Below are positions 1-13,180 of a stretch of 64,000 nucleotides of DNA, piece after piece (positions within the stretch are counted from its first letter, which is position 1; each line of letters begins with the position of its first letter). Position numbers and translations under genes: made by a program. Source of the stretch: Nissolia schottii. Lineage: Eukaryota; Streptophyta; Magnoliopsida; Fabales; Fabaceae. Under the pieces are notes generated by a model. That model saw only the letters and a list, made by a program, of their open reading frames with translations, was not told where the DNA came from and did not search any database. The stretch spans positions 186,772 through 250,771 of the forward strand of contig QANU01086265.1 in assembly GCA_003254905.1 (NCBI GenBank), written 5' to 3'.

Positions 1-425
1 CATTAACACCACAAGATTGTGGGAACAAATAACTGAGAGAATCACCCATTCTTGTAAGATTACTATTTCTTAATAGTTTGCAAATTTAATCAGTAGGGAG
101 GTCAATTGTGTGATGCAGGCTCTGCTCAATGACAGGGTAGGTACCTTCTGGTCTTTTAGAGGTGACAAGAAGGCTGAACAAACGAGGAGGTGATAGGAAG
201 GCAAATAGCTGAAGGGACATTTTAACATGAATACTCATCTTTTTGGTCTATTTATGTCATGTAAGAATCAAATGGTTAAGATTCTAGATGCAATACACTC
301 CCTGTAAGGAACACCACACCCAGTGCCAAACTTTTAGTAGTATGAATTGGACTCTTTTTCAAAGGGAAAATCATACTCGACCACCTTTAAGCAGCATGAA
401 AAGACAATCTAAGAATATTACTCAC

Positions 426-3349
426 GATTTCTTTCAAGGTTATCACCAGCCCTAGTCTTTTCATCCATTCGATCACCATAACCGAGATTTTCTAGTATCT
501 GCAGAACAACCCAAATAAATAACTATAGTATGTAGCAAAGAAAACATGGGCCAGATTCAAAACAGCATCAGCAATTACAAAACCAGTCTTTACATTAAAA
601 AGTAACAGATAACCAAAACAAAATCTTCACTTAATAATCAAACCAGACCTTTGCTACATTTACTGGACTTGTTTTAACATCAACAGATTCACTATCAGAA
701 GAACCACCAGAGTCCGTATCTGCAATGCACACATTAGATATGGCCGCTAATTAATGTACAGAATCCTTCCAAATTAAACGTAAAAAATGAAAATATATAC
801 AAATAAAAAATCACTTCTAGAAAATACTTTGGACTCCAACAACAATGCATCAGCATATACATTCCCTGGAGAAAACTATTGATGAGGGTAAGAGCCATAT
901 ACTTATAGAAAATGAAAATGCTATCTACATCCCAAAAAAGTGAAAATACAACTATCAGTATTTTCTATCTGTACTAACCACAGTACCTTATACGAACAAC
1001 ACTCGCTCTACTTAACCTAAATCCCAAAGTACCTAGGAAGCACTTGCACTCGCGCTACTACAATCACTAGGAAACTAAGCTACATTGATTGTCCCGTGAA
1101 TTCCCAGCAAATGTATAAAACCAATAAATCGAATTACACTTTCTTGAAAATGATTCATATCAATCCAACTATTAAACTATATGTAACATTCATGTTGGTC
1201 TTGAATGCTGGATTTTATCAAAATTAAATTAAATAAATATATATGATCAGATGCATGATATTTATTTTGTATCGAACGCATATTTTACTTTTACCTTAAG
1301 ATATACAGATGGAGGACCATATAAACTTGGATTAATATGAAAATTAATGAGAAATATTTGCATAAGTCAAACTTTAAATACAATGGTTACTTTCTGAAAA
1401 ATTCAATTTACATTAAAAAAAAACAAAATATCGGAGACCAACACTAGAGAAAAGATTGAAGATGTTTAAACAACCAGGACGAATTTAAAGTGAGATTTAG
1501 AAGGATGAACTATAATAAAACATTAAAACATGCATAAAATATGTTTGAATAAAATATATTCCCACATAATGCACCAAATGTATCCTACAATACAAATATC
1601 CACATCTAATAAGATTCGCCAACACAAATTACATCACGTATTCCAATGCATCACACAGTAATTCAAACCCCACATACCACTGGAGCTTCCTGGACTAAAC
1701 CGTTTATTTGTTGTGTGAGTTTTATCCTTCTCAATCTCCACAGGAGGATAGCTGGAGACAGGGGGCTCATTTCCACCAATGTCTACCTCTTCATCAGCTG
1801 GATCATTAGCTACAAGAAGAACAAATTTTAATAGGAAATCAAATAGAGTACGCAATAAATGTGTATGTGCACACATACGGAGTATAACCTTTAAATGCTT
1901 GCAAAGAGGAATTGCTTGGTCCAGAATCATTCAACAGCTGCAACAGAAAACAGAGATAACCAGGAATCAAAACATTGGTAGTGTAAGATTGACATCGCAC
2001 TGAGGAGAGGGAAGGGTAATTATACTACAGACAAAATGTTAAACTGGCTCAATTATGAAAGAATTATGAAAGAACTAGGATGTTAGGCAGCAGTAGCACA
2101 GATATACCTCTATTTCACATGCTTCACCTTTTTCTTTGTTATTCTGCTTCTCTTGCAAATAGTCATCCAAAAGCTTTCGTAACGTGAACAGTGTATCATC
2201 ACTGAGATCATCAATATCAATCTCAATCTCATCCTCCCCACATTCTCTACCATTTAAACTATGTTCTTTTAAGAAATCAATGATATGGAGAGGTACTTCT
2301 CCCAGCCAAGACTCCAATTCTTTACCTAGCCTGTGCTTCTCTTCGTCTGACATAACCTTCTTAACAGGTGGCATTACTTCAAGTTGAGGGGGCAATGAGT
2401 CAATTTTCCTCTTTTTTGAAGGAGGCATTGGTTTAGTAGTTTTCACATCTTCACGAGTGTCTGGCTTCATAGGTAGTGGCAGAGCATCAGTTTTTGGCAG
2501 TTTCTTCTCAATTGTTTTCCATCTTACTTCAAAAAGTTTGCGGAGGGCTTCAGCCATGACATGGACATCATTCCCAGGGGGATTATAGGTCATTGCATTT
2601 GAAAATGTAAGCCGCACATCATCGGCAAATTCCAATGGGCTTTTGTATGCTCCTGTGGTAATCTTTCCTTTTATTTTTCCCAAATCCATGGGGTGCTTAA
2701 TAATGCTGAAATAATCAGGAAGATTCAACTTCACCACATCTACAGGGGTGTTGAAAACCCAGCCATACTGGTGGCTCATCATCCGTTTCAGCAGTGATTC
2801 ACAATCTTTCATCAGCAACATATTTTTAGCGCCAGGGTAAGAAGTTGGTGGTGGTGCTGACTCAAACTTTCCGGACAAGCCCCGGTTCCATCCACGGGGC
2901 TTCTGACCTGATGGTTTCAATTTATTCCCTGTTACAGAACTGGATATTGATGGTTTTCCACAGTTCTCTATTTGAGACCCATTACGCTTATTCCCATTGC
3001 TACAGCTAAGAATATCACTTGAGGATGACAATGCAACACCACTAGCCTTTTGTAGTTCGGCTTTCTTTTGAAGCACCTGAATCTGTTCGAGTTCTGATCT
3101 CAACTTGAGTACCAGGTCTTTTCTTTGTAAGTGTGACAATTTTGACAAGGGGAGAACTTGCATGGGAACGTCAAACGCGTTGTGGTGGCCCGAATTCAAG
3201 CTAATACATTTTCTTTTAGGGATGCTGGAGTCCTCTGATACAGTAATTTCGGTGTCTATTCTTCCTGAGCTACCCGACCCCTCGGATTCACCGGCTTCCC
3301 CGACTGCATTCCCATAATAACCTCCAGAGAGCCTACTCTTCGCCATCAT
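426..3349 (-). CDS. GTE-type bromodomain/NET transcription regulator (GTE8-like), 3' end outside window
   Basis: Plant BET-family protein: the bromodomain reads acetylated histones and the extraterminal (NET) domain recruits partners in the nucleus. Exons I can place: 2108-3349 (start; ATG at 3349 or 3346), 1889-1937, 1678-1809, 649-719, 426-498, all GT-AG and in frame. The first exon carries a Ser/Gly-rich N-terminus, a bromodomain at about residues 170-280 (YPGAKNMLL, then HPMDLGKIKGK, then AMTYNPPGND), a basic PPSKKRK stretch and a NET domain (MSDEEKHRLGKELESW to DDTLFTLRKLLDDYL). The second to fourth exons encode the acidic/Ser segment seen in GTE8-type proteins (PPVEIEKD, DTDSGGSSDSES). 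The last exon ends in phase 1 at a strong GTGAGT donor; I find no continuation in 1-425, so the C-terminus lies beyond the window. The family is clear; the exact GTE number is inferred from the tail. Confidence 0.88.
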
Positions 3350-4140
3350 AAGTTCAAGATCCAGTCCCAGTCACTGGAGAAAAAAACTCACCAATTTCAC
3401 TTGTAACGGCTAGGCAGTACAGGCTGTTGAGAGATGCCAATATCAGAAAAAATTACAGTTCAATACGGAAATCTTCGTTTTGAAAGAAAACAACCCTAAT
3501 ACAAATTCAGCCTCCTAGGTATGGGCGAAAAACGGGGGTTGTTGCGGTGCATATTAGTGAAATCGCAAAGAAAATTTTTAAAGGAACACAAGCAAAGTTA
3601 AAAGCCCCATCCAGATGGTGCAGTTACACCACTTGGTAACTTCCTTCTACCACAGACCCAAAATAATTACCGGTCAACTGAAAACACAAGCAGCAGCAGC
3701 GGTAGTAGCGGGTTCAAAGGAATTGGTACCGGGAACTCAGACGCAGCAATTCGATACGAGAACCGAATAGAGAGCGCGAAGATAGAGAGATCACTGCAGA
3801 AGTGGTGAAACCCTAGCTGAATTTTGCAGTAAACGGCAACAGCTAAACTAGACGCTTCAGCGTTTTGCCAAAATCGACGAAGAGAGGTTGCAGCGACTTC
3901 GAACCGAAGAAGAAGAAGAAGAAGAAGAAGAAGGGGATGACCCCGTTGACGAGAGCGAGCTTGGAGATGGAGCTGGAGCGAAGAGAAGCGAGTAGAGCCA
4001 AGTCGAAGTGCGAGACAGAGAGAGAAAACCTGGCTCTATTTCTCGACTCGCGTTTTCAACTATGATAGCCGCCGCCCATTTTGTAATACGTGCATCGCGC
4101 TCCGACAAATATGAACCGTTGATTTTTTGCATTTAATGGA
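3350..4140 (-). promoter_or_regulatory. 5' leader and promoter-proximal region of the GTE gene
   Basis: No long coding frame. Just upstream of the ATG a good acceptor (minus strand TTCTCCAG before TGACTGGGAC, about 3375) suggests a 5'UTR intron, with the leader exon probably near 3700-4060. A GAA-type trinucleotide run on the plus strand (about 3905-3933), read as CTT repeats on the gene strand, is typical of plant leaders. The transcription start is not determined. Confidence 0.45.
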
Positions 4141-5580
4141 TCGGACGGACGCCGGTGATAAATAGTATCAGCCGTTAGATATGCATCCAACCGACATGAA
4201 GCTTTCGTGCTTAAATTTTCTTTCTTTGCCAAGTCAAGAAGTTACTTCGTGACCTCCTCGTCAATTAGATAAGAATCAATATAACCCCCCCTCATCAAGT
4301 TCATTAAATACTCCCAGTCATTGATCTCTATCTCTATATTGATTTTCCTAAATATTAAATTGAACGTAACATTAGTTGATTTAATTAATCCTTATGAAAA
4401 CGAGCTCTACTCACTACTTTATTATTCAACATGGTAAACTTGCTGGTGTGTGAGGAGTTTAAAATATCCCATCAAATGCTCGGGGCCGAATGAGCGTATT
4501 AAGCTCATTACATTACCTTCCACGTTGAAATGGACCTTGTCCTCGAGTTCCAAAATAGATAGTGTTGTATCATCAAATCCAACTTCTTCACAAGCACCAC
4601 ACCATCGCCAATTGCATATATTGAGATGTTGCTATCCAGTAACTTTTCATTTAGTTTGATTCCCCTTCTCCAAAGTAAGTTCTCCTTCCAAGCAGTCGAA
4701 CATGATTTGGCTTTGAAGCTTGACAGTTAACTTGATCTCTTCCTTAAAACTCTCCAATTCCTAGCCCATAGAGTATTATCATGTGTCTCATTAGAACTAC
4801 CTCCAAACCCTACGTTGTCTAGACCATAAGCTAGTAACAACATTAGTACATAGTTTATGAATTCTATCTGTGATGGGATTCCAGGATAAGGATAATTCTT
4901 TGACAAGATGGGTAATGTTGTAATGTGTACAAGCAGCAACCACTTTTGGTCCAAAAGCAGGAAAAAAGAAATCGGATAATTAATCTTGTAATCATCACTG
5001 CAAGCTTATTCGTAGCAACACGCTTGTAAGCCACATCCACCATAGATGGAATGGAAAAGAACTCGGTTATTTTTATTTTCATAAAAAAAGTACTCAGTTA
5101 TTTCATTTTCGAGCACCGTTCATAACTCCCAAAATTTTGATCTCAATTTACTCTTAGCATTATAAAATTTAACATCAATTTAATTCGATTATTATATGAA
5201 CCAGAATTAGTGAAATTTGATAACTAAACTAAGTTGACGTTAAATTTTTAAATTTTAAGACTAAATTGGTAGAATAATTTTGAAAACAAAATTAAGGTCA
5301 AAATAAAAAATTTATGACCAAACTGATTATTTAGTCTTACAAATATTTTAAAAAGAAGTTAAGTAGCAAATTTATTGACCAGAGTCGCATGAATCATTGT
5401 GATTTGAACAATCCCCTGATCCATCAGCTTGTATGGCTTTAGACGGTTCTGTTTTTATTTTGATAGGAAACAAATATTTGAAATTCACTGAATTAGTTGC
5501 TTGTCCGGTTTTCAACTTTTAAATACAACCTTCCAGATCTTTTTATAAGTGGGCACACCAACTGACTCCCCAAGGATTAT
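4141..5580. other. Intergenic, AT-rich, with a weak retroelement trace
   Basis: No convincing gene. On the minus strand about 4430-4960 can be read, with several stops and frame changes, as fragments resembling the spacer at the end of plant Ty3-type polyproteins (LEDKVHFNVEGNVMS). The match rests on pattern memory only. The remainder (5090-5580) is AT-rich with no recognisable feature. Confidence 0.25.
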
Positions 5581-6144
5581 ATGAACTAAGGGTGGGCATG
5601 GTAAAGGTTATTAGACAAACTGATCCACTTAAACCGATTTTTTAAAATCGAAAACCAAACTTGACCCATTGAGAATAAGATAAAGCAATCCTGAACCAGT
5701 TCAAAAGCAGGTGCAAAATGACAAAACAGGTAACAAGTTGAAAAATCATTTTTTTTCAGTATTCCTTTCATATGCACCAAGAGGAAGAGCTTGTAGCAGA
5801 CTAGCATGGTTATGTGACCGGCTCTTCTGGTGGCCGTGTTAGTGGCCACAGCAGGAGGGAGGAGAAAGGAACCCCCAATGATTAGAAATTTCCATAAAAA
5901 TCGAGAATGAATCCAAATAGGAGTACCTCTCGGATAATGCAATAAATAAACAAGTCCGAGACGGCGGAGTATCTCATGTATAGAACACTTATTTCTATCT
6001 CAAACAAAATTAGAACACTCCAAGTTGCTCCATTAATCACTAACTTTGTTGAACGCATTTGACATGATGAAACAACTTAATCATCTGACAAAAATTATTG
6101 CCAAAAGTAATCTTTGCTGAAGTGAAAATGAAAATTGAAGGCAG

Positions 6145-6847
6145 CTAGTTGACAACATCAAGCACCAGCTTGCGAGACTTCAGAACTGACCACCTCAGGC
6201 GACGGTAATAGCCAGCTTGAATTAGTGCTAGTGTCAATACGAATATCCATTTAAATCCCATCTGTATATTTATGTAATAAATAGTAAGTGTCTTTAAAAT
6301 TGGGATATAGTTTGAATTGATATAGCGTAGAAAGGTATCAAATGAAACAAACCAGTTTTCTTTCTTCCATCTCAGGTTCCGCGGCCCAACTTAAGAACGA
6401 TACAATATCTTTCCCCATCTGCAGCAAAAGATTAAAAAAAAAAATCAAGTTCTTTTAAATGTTCACAATAATGTGTTTGTATGAAGACCTGAAACCATTC
6501 CTCCAGAAACAAAATTAATTACCTGAGCTTCCGTAGCAGGGATACCATCTTCATATTCAACAGCACCATCATTAAGCATTTTGGGCATTGCAATTGCTCC
6601 ACCAGGAAAATAAGGATTATAGTGAAGTCCCTCTCTAATCTACAACATTATTTTAAAGATCGCCATCAATGAAGGTTTAAGCACAAAATATTAGCACATT
6701 GGTATTCAGACAAAATAGTTATATGAACTTCCATTAAATATTTAGTTTTGATAAGACTATAGAAAGCATGATGAAACTCATCACTAAATGGTGGACATCT
6801 ACATACCACAATATGATGCGCACACACACTGCGTGCGCGCGCACACA

Positions 6848-6911
<64 letters not shown>

Positions 6912-9900
6912 CAGGAAGTGATGTAGCTGTAAGTGTTTGGAACTGTGTGGGTTTGGATCCAAAAGGGATAGTAGGATCATAGTAGTCAATCTTGGATAGC
7001 GATGCGGAGAGGCCAACCCTAAAAATGCTATAGCGGAAATGCTGGATGACCGCTATTTAGAAAAATATAGATAAACATAGTAGAATTTAGGGTATATTAC
7101 ACTGGCCTCCCCTGAGGTTCAGTGTAATTACACTCACGTTTGCAAAACTGTTTTCAGAAGTCCCCGAGTTTATGTAAACACTACATAAACCTCCCTTAAC
7201 TCAAGCTATAAATAAGCTATTCAAGTCAAGCCCAAGCCTCAGTGTTTAAAACAAGCCAAGCTCAAGCTTTAAATTTGGCTTGTTTAAGTAAAGTAATCGA
7301 GCTTTAGTATGCCTTTCTTTTTTTCACAAGTTAAGCTTGAGCTTCAAGTGCTTGGTTTGGTTTGACTAGTTTACATCCTCTACAAAAGGAAGGAAACCTC
7401 TCCTGGTTAGAGACTAGTGTTAAACAGAATTGATCTTAGACCACAGGACAGCTTTTGTAGGATGACTTTTTCATGAAATGTACAGCTGGAGTAAAAGTTC
7501 ATAAATATAGATCGTATCCATAAATTTGTGACAATTTTGACATTCAAGATGAACACAATAGATAATTTAAATTCAATAATTGAAGTGACCAGAATAAGAT
7601 TTTAGAGAAAATTATTTGATGGAGTCTTAGGTGTTTTCTCTGTTTGTAATTCAGCAAAAGATAAAACTCCTCCAACACTCTGTTTCGACAATGTGTCAGT
7701 GTTATGTATGCATTTTATCCTATATGTGTTACTCATATGAATTTGTCTTGCATGTATTACTGTATCTTAGACCTAATATGCTTTATTATTGAGTTATCCT
7801 GTTGAACCTGAAAAAAGCATATATGATATTGATATCCAAAAGAAATCATGCTTAATGTCAAAAGGCATAATATGAGCAATTGCTTAAGTGATACACAGAA
7901 TGGCAATATCAAGATAGAGCCAAAAGCTCTTTTAATAGTCCCCACCCATCATGCATGCACACTTACTCATTATTGTCACCATATTGGACTGTTGTTGATT
8001 GTAAGCTTATTTTAAAACAACTCTAAAAGATTTACAATACCGGTTATTTCATTTCAGAACCACACATTGGGTGCCCAGCATTTTCCATAAGACGACTTGT
8101 GCAAAATGAACAAAAATATAAGATTTGTTTCAATGAACAAAAATATAAGATTTGTTTCAAAAAACAAAAAAAGATAGGATAAATGTGTTTATAGTCTCTC
8201 ATAAATTTTAAATTGTCTTTTACCCCCTCATAAATTTTTTTGCTAAAAATTGTCCATCGTAAATTTTTTGTAAGGTTTTAGTCTTTGCCGTCATGTAAAG
8301 CAGTTAACTGCTGAAGTGACAATTAACTTGGCCACATGGCAAAAGTGAGAGAGAGGGGGGAGGAGAGAAGTAGGTGAAGGCGCATTGGTGAGGTTGCTTT
8401 GCTAGCAGCGGGGTCGGCAACTCGTGGAGCTATCGCAAAGAAGAAGAAAATAGCAAGCGTACGCTAAGAGCAACGCGGGAGTAAGTAGAGGAAGCAATGC
8501 AAGTGACCTGCCGCATGACCAAGTTAACTACCATGTCAGCAGTTAACCGCCTAACATGACAACAGATACTAAAACTTTACAATTTTTTTTTTTGAGGGAC
8601 AACTTTTAGCAAAATAATTTATGAGGGGCTAAAAATATATTTAACCCAAAAAAATTAATTCTTGAGAAAGGTAATAAAGAAGTGTTTACCGAAACACCAG
8701 CAGGAGGGTCACGATAACCTGTTAGAAGGGCAAATACATAGTTCTGACCATTGTGACGGGCCTGAAAATACAAAAGGGTAAATATATTTCTGGTACACAT
8801 AAAATGGACATTCTGACAACATTATTAGGAAGTAATTGGCATTACTTTGGTAATAAGACTAAGGTCTGGAGGATAAGCTCCTCCATTAGCAAACCTAGCA
8901 GCTGCTTCATTTGCATATGGCTGAGGAAAACGGTCGCTGAGTTTACCAGGGCGTGTAAACATCTCACCCTCATCATTAGGGCCATCGGTAACCTCAATCT
9001 CAGCTGCCATAGCCTTGACCTCATCTTCTGTGTAAGCAACACCAACCAAATCACGGTATGATATCAGCGACATAGAATGGCAGGAGGCACAGACTTGTGT
9101 ATAAACTTGATGACCACGACGAATCCTGCTCACGCAAAATAAATTGAAAGTATTAAGACATGAATTACTATCAGCATTAAGGTATCAACCTGAAATCTGT
9201 TTTAATACACAATAACAGAATTTGGAATCACCATTCACAAAACTGGCTGCAGAAAAATGCCCTTAAAGGTGGGAAATACTTCTTTTGCAGGATTTAGAGT
9301 TCAAGTTGCAACTATTTTGTCAAGAAAATTATATTATAGCAATTGGATTTGGATCTTCTAAAGTAATATCCCTCTCTTTAGAGAGTAAAGTGAGGAATCT
9401 CACCATTGGATGTATTAAGTGAAAAGTGGGAACCATTTCCACTTTATTGATCAAATGGTAAGATCACTTTACCCTCTAAAGTGAGACCCCTCACTTTAGA
9501 GAATCCTTGTCCATGGCAACGAATGCATAATAAACAGAGTAAGTCACAACTTTGGAACTCAAAAGATACAAGTACATCACATCAGTTCTTGCTCCATGAG
9601 CCACAAAAAAAATACCACACAGCAAGATGCCACATAGGTCTGTTAGCAATGGCTTCCTCAAAGATCGTGCCATTTCAAAAAACTCGATGCATATGGATTG
9701 AAGGGTTTATTTGATGTTGCCCAGAAATGGAGAAGCAATGGGATGACACTAATATCATTGGAGGTCAACAATGGTTGTTTAATAAATACTATAATCAAAA
9801 TGTGATACAGCCACGATTCAAACTTCGTTAGATCACGCTTATAAAGCACGCACACCATTTTGGTGCCATGTCCACAAGTCAGACACATATATGTGACGGA

Positions 9901-11239
9901 CCTTATACAACACTAGTGGGGTGGTACCCTCTGGGTACCAAAGTTGGAAACTATTCATAAGCAGTTCCACATAAGTACAATAAATGGATAATTAAAATGA
10001 CTAAATTATTGATGCAAGATAAGTAAGAGAAGGCGTGTGCGCGGGTAAATTTGAAAGTTGGAATTGTGACCAAGAGCAGTTAAGACCTTGCAATAGCTTT
10101 ATATAAAGTTTAAGATATTGTAGACAGGCATATGTACATGTTCAATTCAAAGTAGCACAGAGGTCCTTTAAGCAATTTCTAACAACGAAAAAAAAAAAAA
10201 GACAGGAGAATATATATGATATCATGAATAATGGATATTTTCCCTCAAATTTTCAATTATATATATATGCTGTGTTCTTGCCCTAAAAATATTAAATTTG
10301 GTGTCTCCTGTGTCTATGTCAAGTCCCATGCCAGTGTCTATGTCATAGGATCACATCAAAGATATATGAAATGGCAAGACAAAAGAGAAAAGATGAAACA
10401 TTCTGATCTGAGGATGTGATAAATGATAAAATAAGGTCAACTAATCAAACAGAAAACAAACTAAACATGCATAACCAGTAATTCAGCTTTAAACTGCAGA
10501 AAGGACAAGATTAGTCCAATTAGTTGCTAACTTAGCAAATGATTTTGGCTAGCAAGAGATAGAAAAGAAAATACAGGGAAAATTGTCAAACTTACGAAGC
10601 ATGATCATATGAACTGAGGATGCCCTGGTGAGGCCATGGATAGTTTGGACATTCCAGTCCATGCTCAGCTTCATCAGCTGATGCTGTTGTTGCAAAACCC
10701 AGAAACCCTGATACACCAGCCCCAATTAATGCAAGTGCTCTGAAGGACCTGCTGCCAGTAGAGCCAGCATCATCTTTCTTTGCAACAATGGACGATAAAA
10801 ATGAAGGGTTCTGCAGAAAGTAAGCACGGAGCAGCTATTAGCAAAAGAAGCAATCAACTTTGTTCCATGTGAGGCATATTGTTAATGTTAATGCATTGAA
10901 TCCTTACAGCATTCATGAAATGTCAACATATTACTGTAGAAGGGTTGACACTAACATGAAAGATAGTTGATAAGCCAGAAACAAAATGCTAGGACAAGGA
11001 ATAAGATATGCTGAAGATAAATCAGAATTTAATTAGAGCTTTTCATTTATTAAATCACAAAACCATTTTGCCCAAACCCGAACTTTTGTTCTAAAGGTCT
11101 TCATCATAGGCCATTCAGGTCTACAGGAAAGTAAATACCTAAAAGCAAGGATAATCATGAAGAGAGGGAAACCGGTACTCACAGTAGACTGTGATTGGAG
11201 TTTCCTCCTCAATAACTGCTGAATAATACCTCCAGCCAT
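6145..11239 (-). CDS. CYC1: Mitochondrial cytochrome c1 (haem protein of the bc1 complex)
   Basis: Cytochrome c1 passes electrons from the Rieske protein to cytochrome c in complex III of the inner mitochondrial membrane. Seven coding exons: 11183-11239, 10596-10810, 8846-9125, 8690-8761, 6523-6639, 6353-6418, 6145-6261; phases agree and the product is 307 aa, the usual plant length. Visible features: basic presequence ([19 protein letters not shown]), a hydrophobic segment before [18 protein letters not shown], the haem-binding CASCH in the third exon, conserved [22 protein letters not shown] (split here only in text), the axial-Met region AIAMPKML, and a C-terminal anchor ([17 protein letters not shown]) ending [11 protein letters not shown]. 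The start fits the family. A further 5'UTR intron runs from about 12473 to 11251. The large introns carry several repeats listed separately. Identification is secure; whether this genome has other copies is unknown. Confidence 0.96.
6818..6912. repeat. Compound dinucleotide microsatellite in a cytochrome c1 intron
   Basis: Successive CA, GC, TA, TG and TA runs follow one another. The TA-TG-TA core (about 6848-6912) is nearly palindromic in composition and likely length-polymorphic. Confidence 0.9.
7085..7205. repeat. Possible relic of a dispersed repeat
   Basis: The stretch around TATTACACTGGCCTCCCCTG, followed by ACACT repeats and a second CTCCC block, resembles a dispersed plant intergenic repeat I have seen in other eudicots. 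No terminal repeats or target duplication could be fixed, so this is only a suggestion. Confidence 0.3.
8177..8648. mobile_element. Inverted-repeat MITE-like element in a cytochrome c1 intron
   Basis: The left end (GGATAAATGTGTTTATAGTC, then CTCATAAATT and TGCTAAAAATTGTCC) is matched on the opposite strand by the right end (GGGTTAAATATATTTTTAGC, then CCCTCATAAATTATTTTGCT). The arms extend inward through matching TTTTAGT and GCAGTTAAC-type segments (about 8275-8330 and 8520-8580). The roughly 170 bp centre has no transposase. Similar GGGTTAAATATGTTTTT elements are common in legumes, which is the basis for my tentative lineage hint. Superfamily not assigned. Confidence 0.6.
9350..9508. mobile_element. 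Small foldback (MITE-like) element in a cytochrome c1 intron
   Basis: About 150 bp that can fold nearly end to end. The left arm (GGATCTTCTAAAGTAATATC, then CTTTAGAGAGTAAAGTGAGG) is the approximate reverse complement of the right arm (ACTTTACCCTCTAAAGTGAG, then CTCACTTTAGAGAATCC). No coding capacity. Confidence 0.55.
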
Positions 11240-11250
11240 CTCAGTCCAAA

Positions 11251-12473
11251 CTGTAGACCAGTCACAAAAAATTACAGAAATAGATAATAAATAACCTCAT
11301 CCAACCAAGCAGTAGACACGATTGTATATATAAGCATAGGGACAATGATGAAGCATCACGAATCGAATGTGAATGGCAACAAATATAATTGAAAGTTACA
11401 AACTGTTTACTAAATCCCACCTGCAACAGACAACCTAAAAAACTAGCAGTGGAAATTGCCACCAGAAATGTTAGCACACTTCAAAATGTTAGATCATAGT
11501 GAGATGACCTATCAAGAAAAGTTACTTTGAACATTTTACAAAATGGCACGTAGCCTAATTCTTAATTAACACAATGACAACAAAAATGAGGACGAAGTAG
11601 GCAAGAGAAAGGGAAATGCACGCACAGAAAGACAGATTTCATAGCCCTAAAAGTTGATGCATATCAATATACGACCAACCAAGCCTTTTCTCACTAGGTA
11701 GGGTTGGAAAAAGCTTAGTGAGTGCATATCAATCCCTTAACAAACTTCAATCACTAGAGTTCATCTGTTCTTCATAAAAAAAATACCAAGAAATAGAACC
11801 CCAGACAAAAAATATGATAAGATTATCTTAAATGCCAATGAACCATTGATTCAACGGCAATTTACCCATTAAGAACATGGATGGATACAATCATGGATCC
11901 AAAACTCACCAGGTGATATCATTAAAGATTTATAAGCATATCTGTCGAGCAACAAAATAGGGAAAGACTCTAGCTTCACAAGCACAGTGACTGCAGAAAA
12001 TATAGACCATAATCTACTGTTCTAAGACACGGCTCATACCAGATCATTTTATCAGCATGTTTCCAGAATCCAGAATCCAGAATACGCAATCATCATTCAT
12101 CAATAAACTAGATTTCATAACTATCATATAATCCGCACATAAAAACAAAATCCCGTAAAGTCTAATGTTGATTTAACCCATCTTACTATTCATGAAAATG
12201 CCGGCACTGGAGGCGCATACTTCAAAACTCACAAACAGAAAAGTAATCCGTAAAGATTGAAGAAAAACAAATCGGAACCTTGACACAATTGAAACGAACA
12301 AACGGAAACGCTGAAAAAATCATCCAAAAGCACAAATCCAAGGGGTAGAAGAAACAGAAAAAAGAAGAAGAAGAGGGGAAAAAAACCTAGAGATGAAAAC
12401 AGGTGAATAGATCGGAGGAAGAGCGAGAAATGAAGAGGGAGGGGGGGGAAGGGGAGAGAAAAGAGGGACTCAC
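11251..12473 (-). other. 5'UTR intron of cytochrome c1
   Basis: On the minus strand a donor TCG/GTGAGTCC lies at about 12473 and an acceptor CTACAG/TTTGGACTGAG at 11251, eleven bases before the ATG. The non-coding leader exon lies upstream (about 12474-12600). Leader introns are frequent in plant housekeeping genes; the extent is inferred from splice signals only. Confidence 0.6.
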
Positions 12474-12668
12474 CGAAATGGAGGCGAAGACGAACGCTCG
12501 ATTGGTCAAAGGAAGTGAGGGTTGGGAAAGGATGGGAGGTCTCTTGAGTCTGAGATTCAAGTGAGGTGGAAAAAAGAACAGCAACGCAGTAGCAGCCAGC
12601 CAGCCAGCAAGAGCCTCCGGATCACACCACACAATATTTGTGACCACTCGTGCCGCGAGAGTGCCCTT

Positions 12669-12695
12669 TGGGCTTTTGGGCCTTTTCGATGGGCC
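12669..12695. promoter_or_regulatory. Three clustered TGGGCY (site II) elements in the cytochrome c1 promoter
   Basis: TGGGCT at 12669-12674, TGGGCC at 12677-12682 and TGGGCC at 12690-12695 lie just upstream of the predicted cytochrome c1 leader. Site II motifs are established TCP-binding elements enriched in plant nuclear genes for respiratory-chain and other growth-linked proteins. The interval also lies upstream of the divergent kelch gene at 13181, so it might serve both. Confidence 0.6.
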
Positions 12696-13180
12696 TTAGG
12701 ACCATTGCTACGCATGAGGGTCCATCTTTAAAAAGCACCCGACAAAATGGCTTACGAGCATGACACTTTTTGAATAAGAAGGCCAACAAAAACCAAGATA
12801 TGCGGTGCACGTGGTATTTTGTTCTAGAGTAGTGATGTAAACCACCTTTAGTTAGTGCAAACTTTTGCTATATTTTGGAACCCTTTTTTTTAATACTTAA
12901 ATTCTACGAAGGTGTTAATATTCTCTTGTATTTATTTAAATGATAGTAATTTAATCACAAATTAAAATCCGGTTTTGGAACACGGAGCAGAATAGAGAAG
13001 AAAAAGAAAAGAAACCATTGGCGCCCAACCGTTGTTTCCTCCCTCAAAAGGTATGCCTCAGTCAGTTCCTTCCATTCCCTTCGCCCCTTCCAATCCAACA
13101 CTCTTCTCTTCCCCCAGCTCCCTAAATAAATCAATGGCTCTCCCACTCACTCATTCCATGGTTCCCAAAAACGAAAACCA

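Noticed and set aside
5581-5720. AAGGGTGGGCATGGTAAAGG start resembling a hAT-type MITE
   Set aside because: No matching right terminus or target duplication could be found downstream, and the internal motif pattern is weak.
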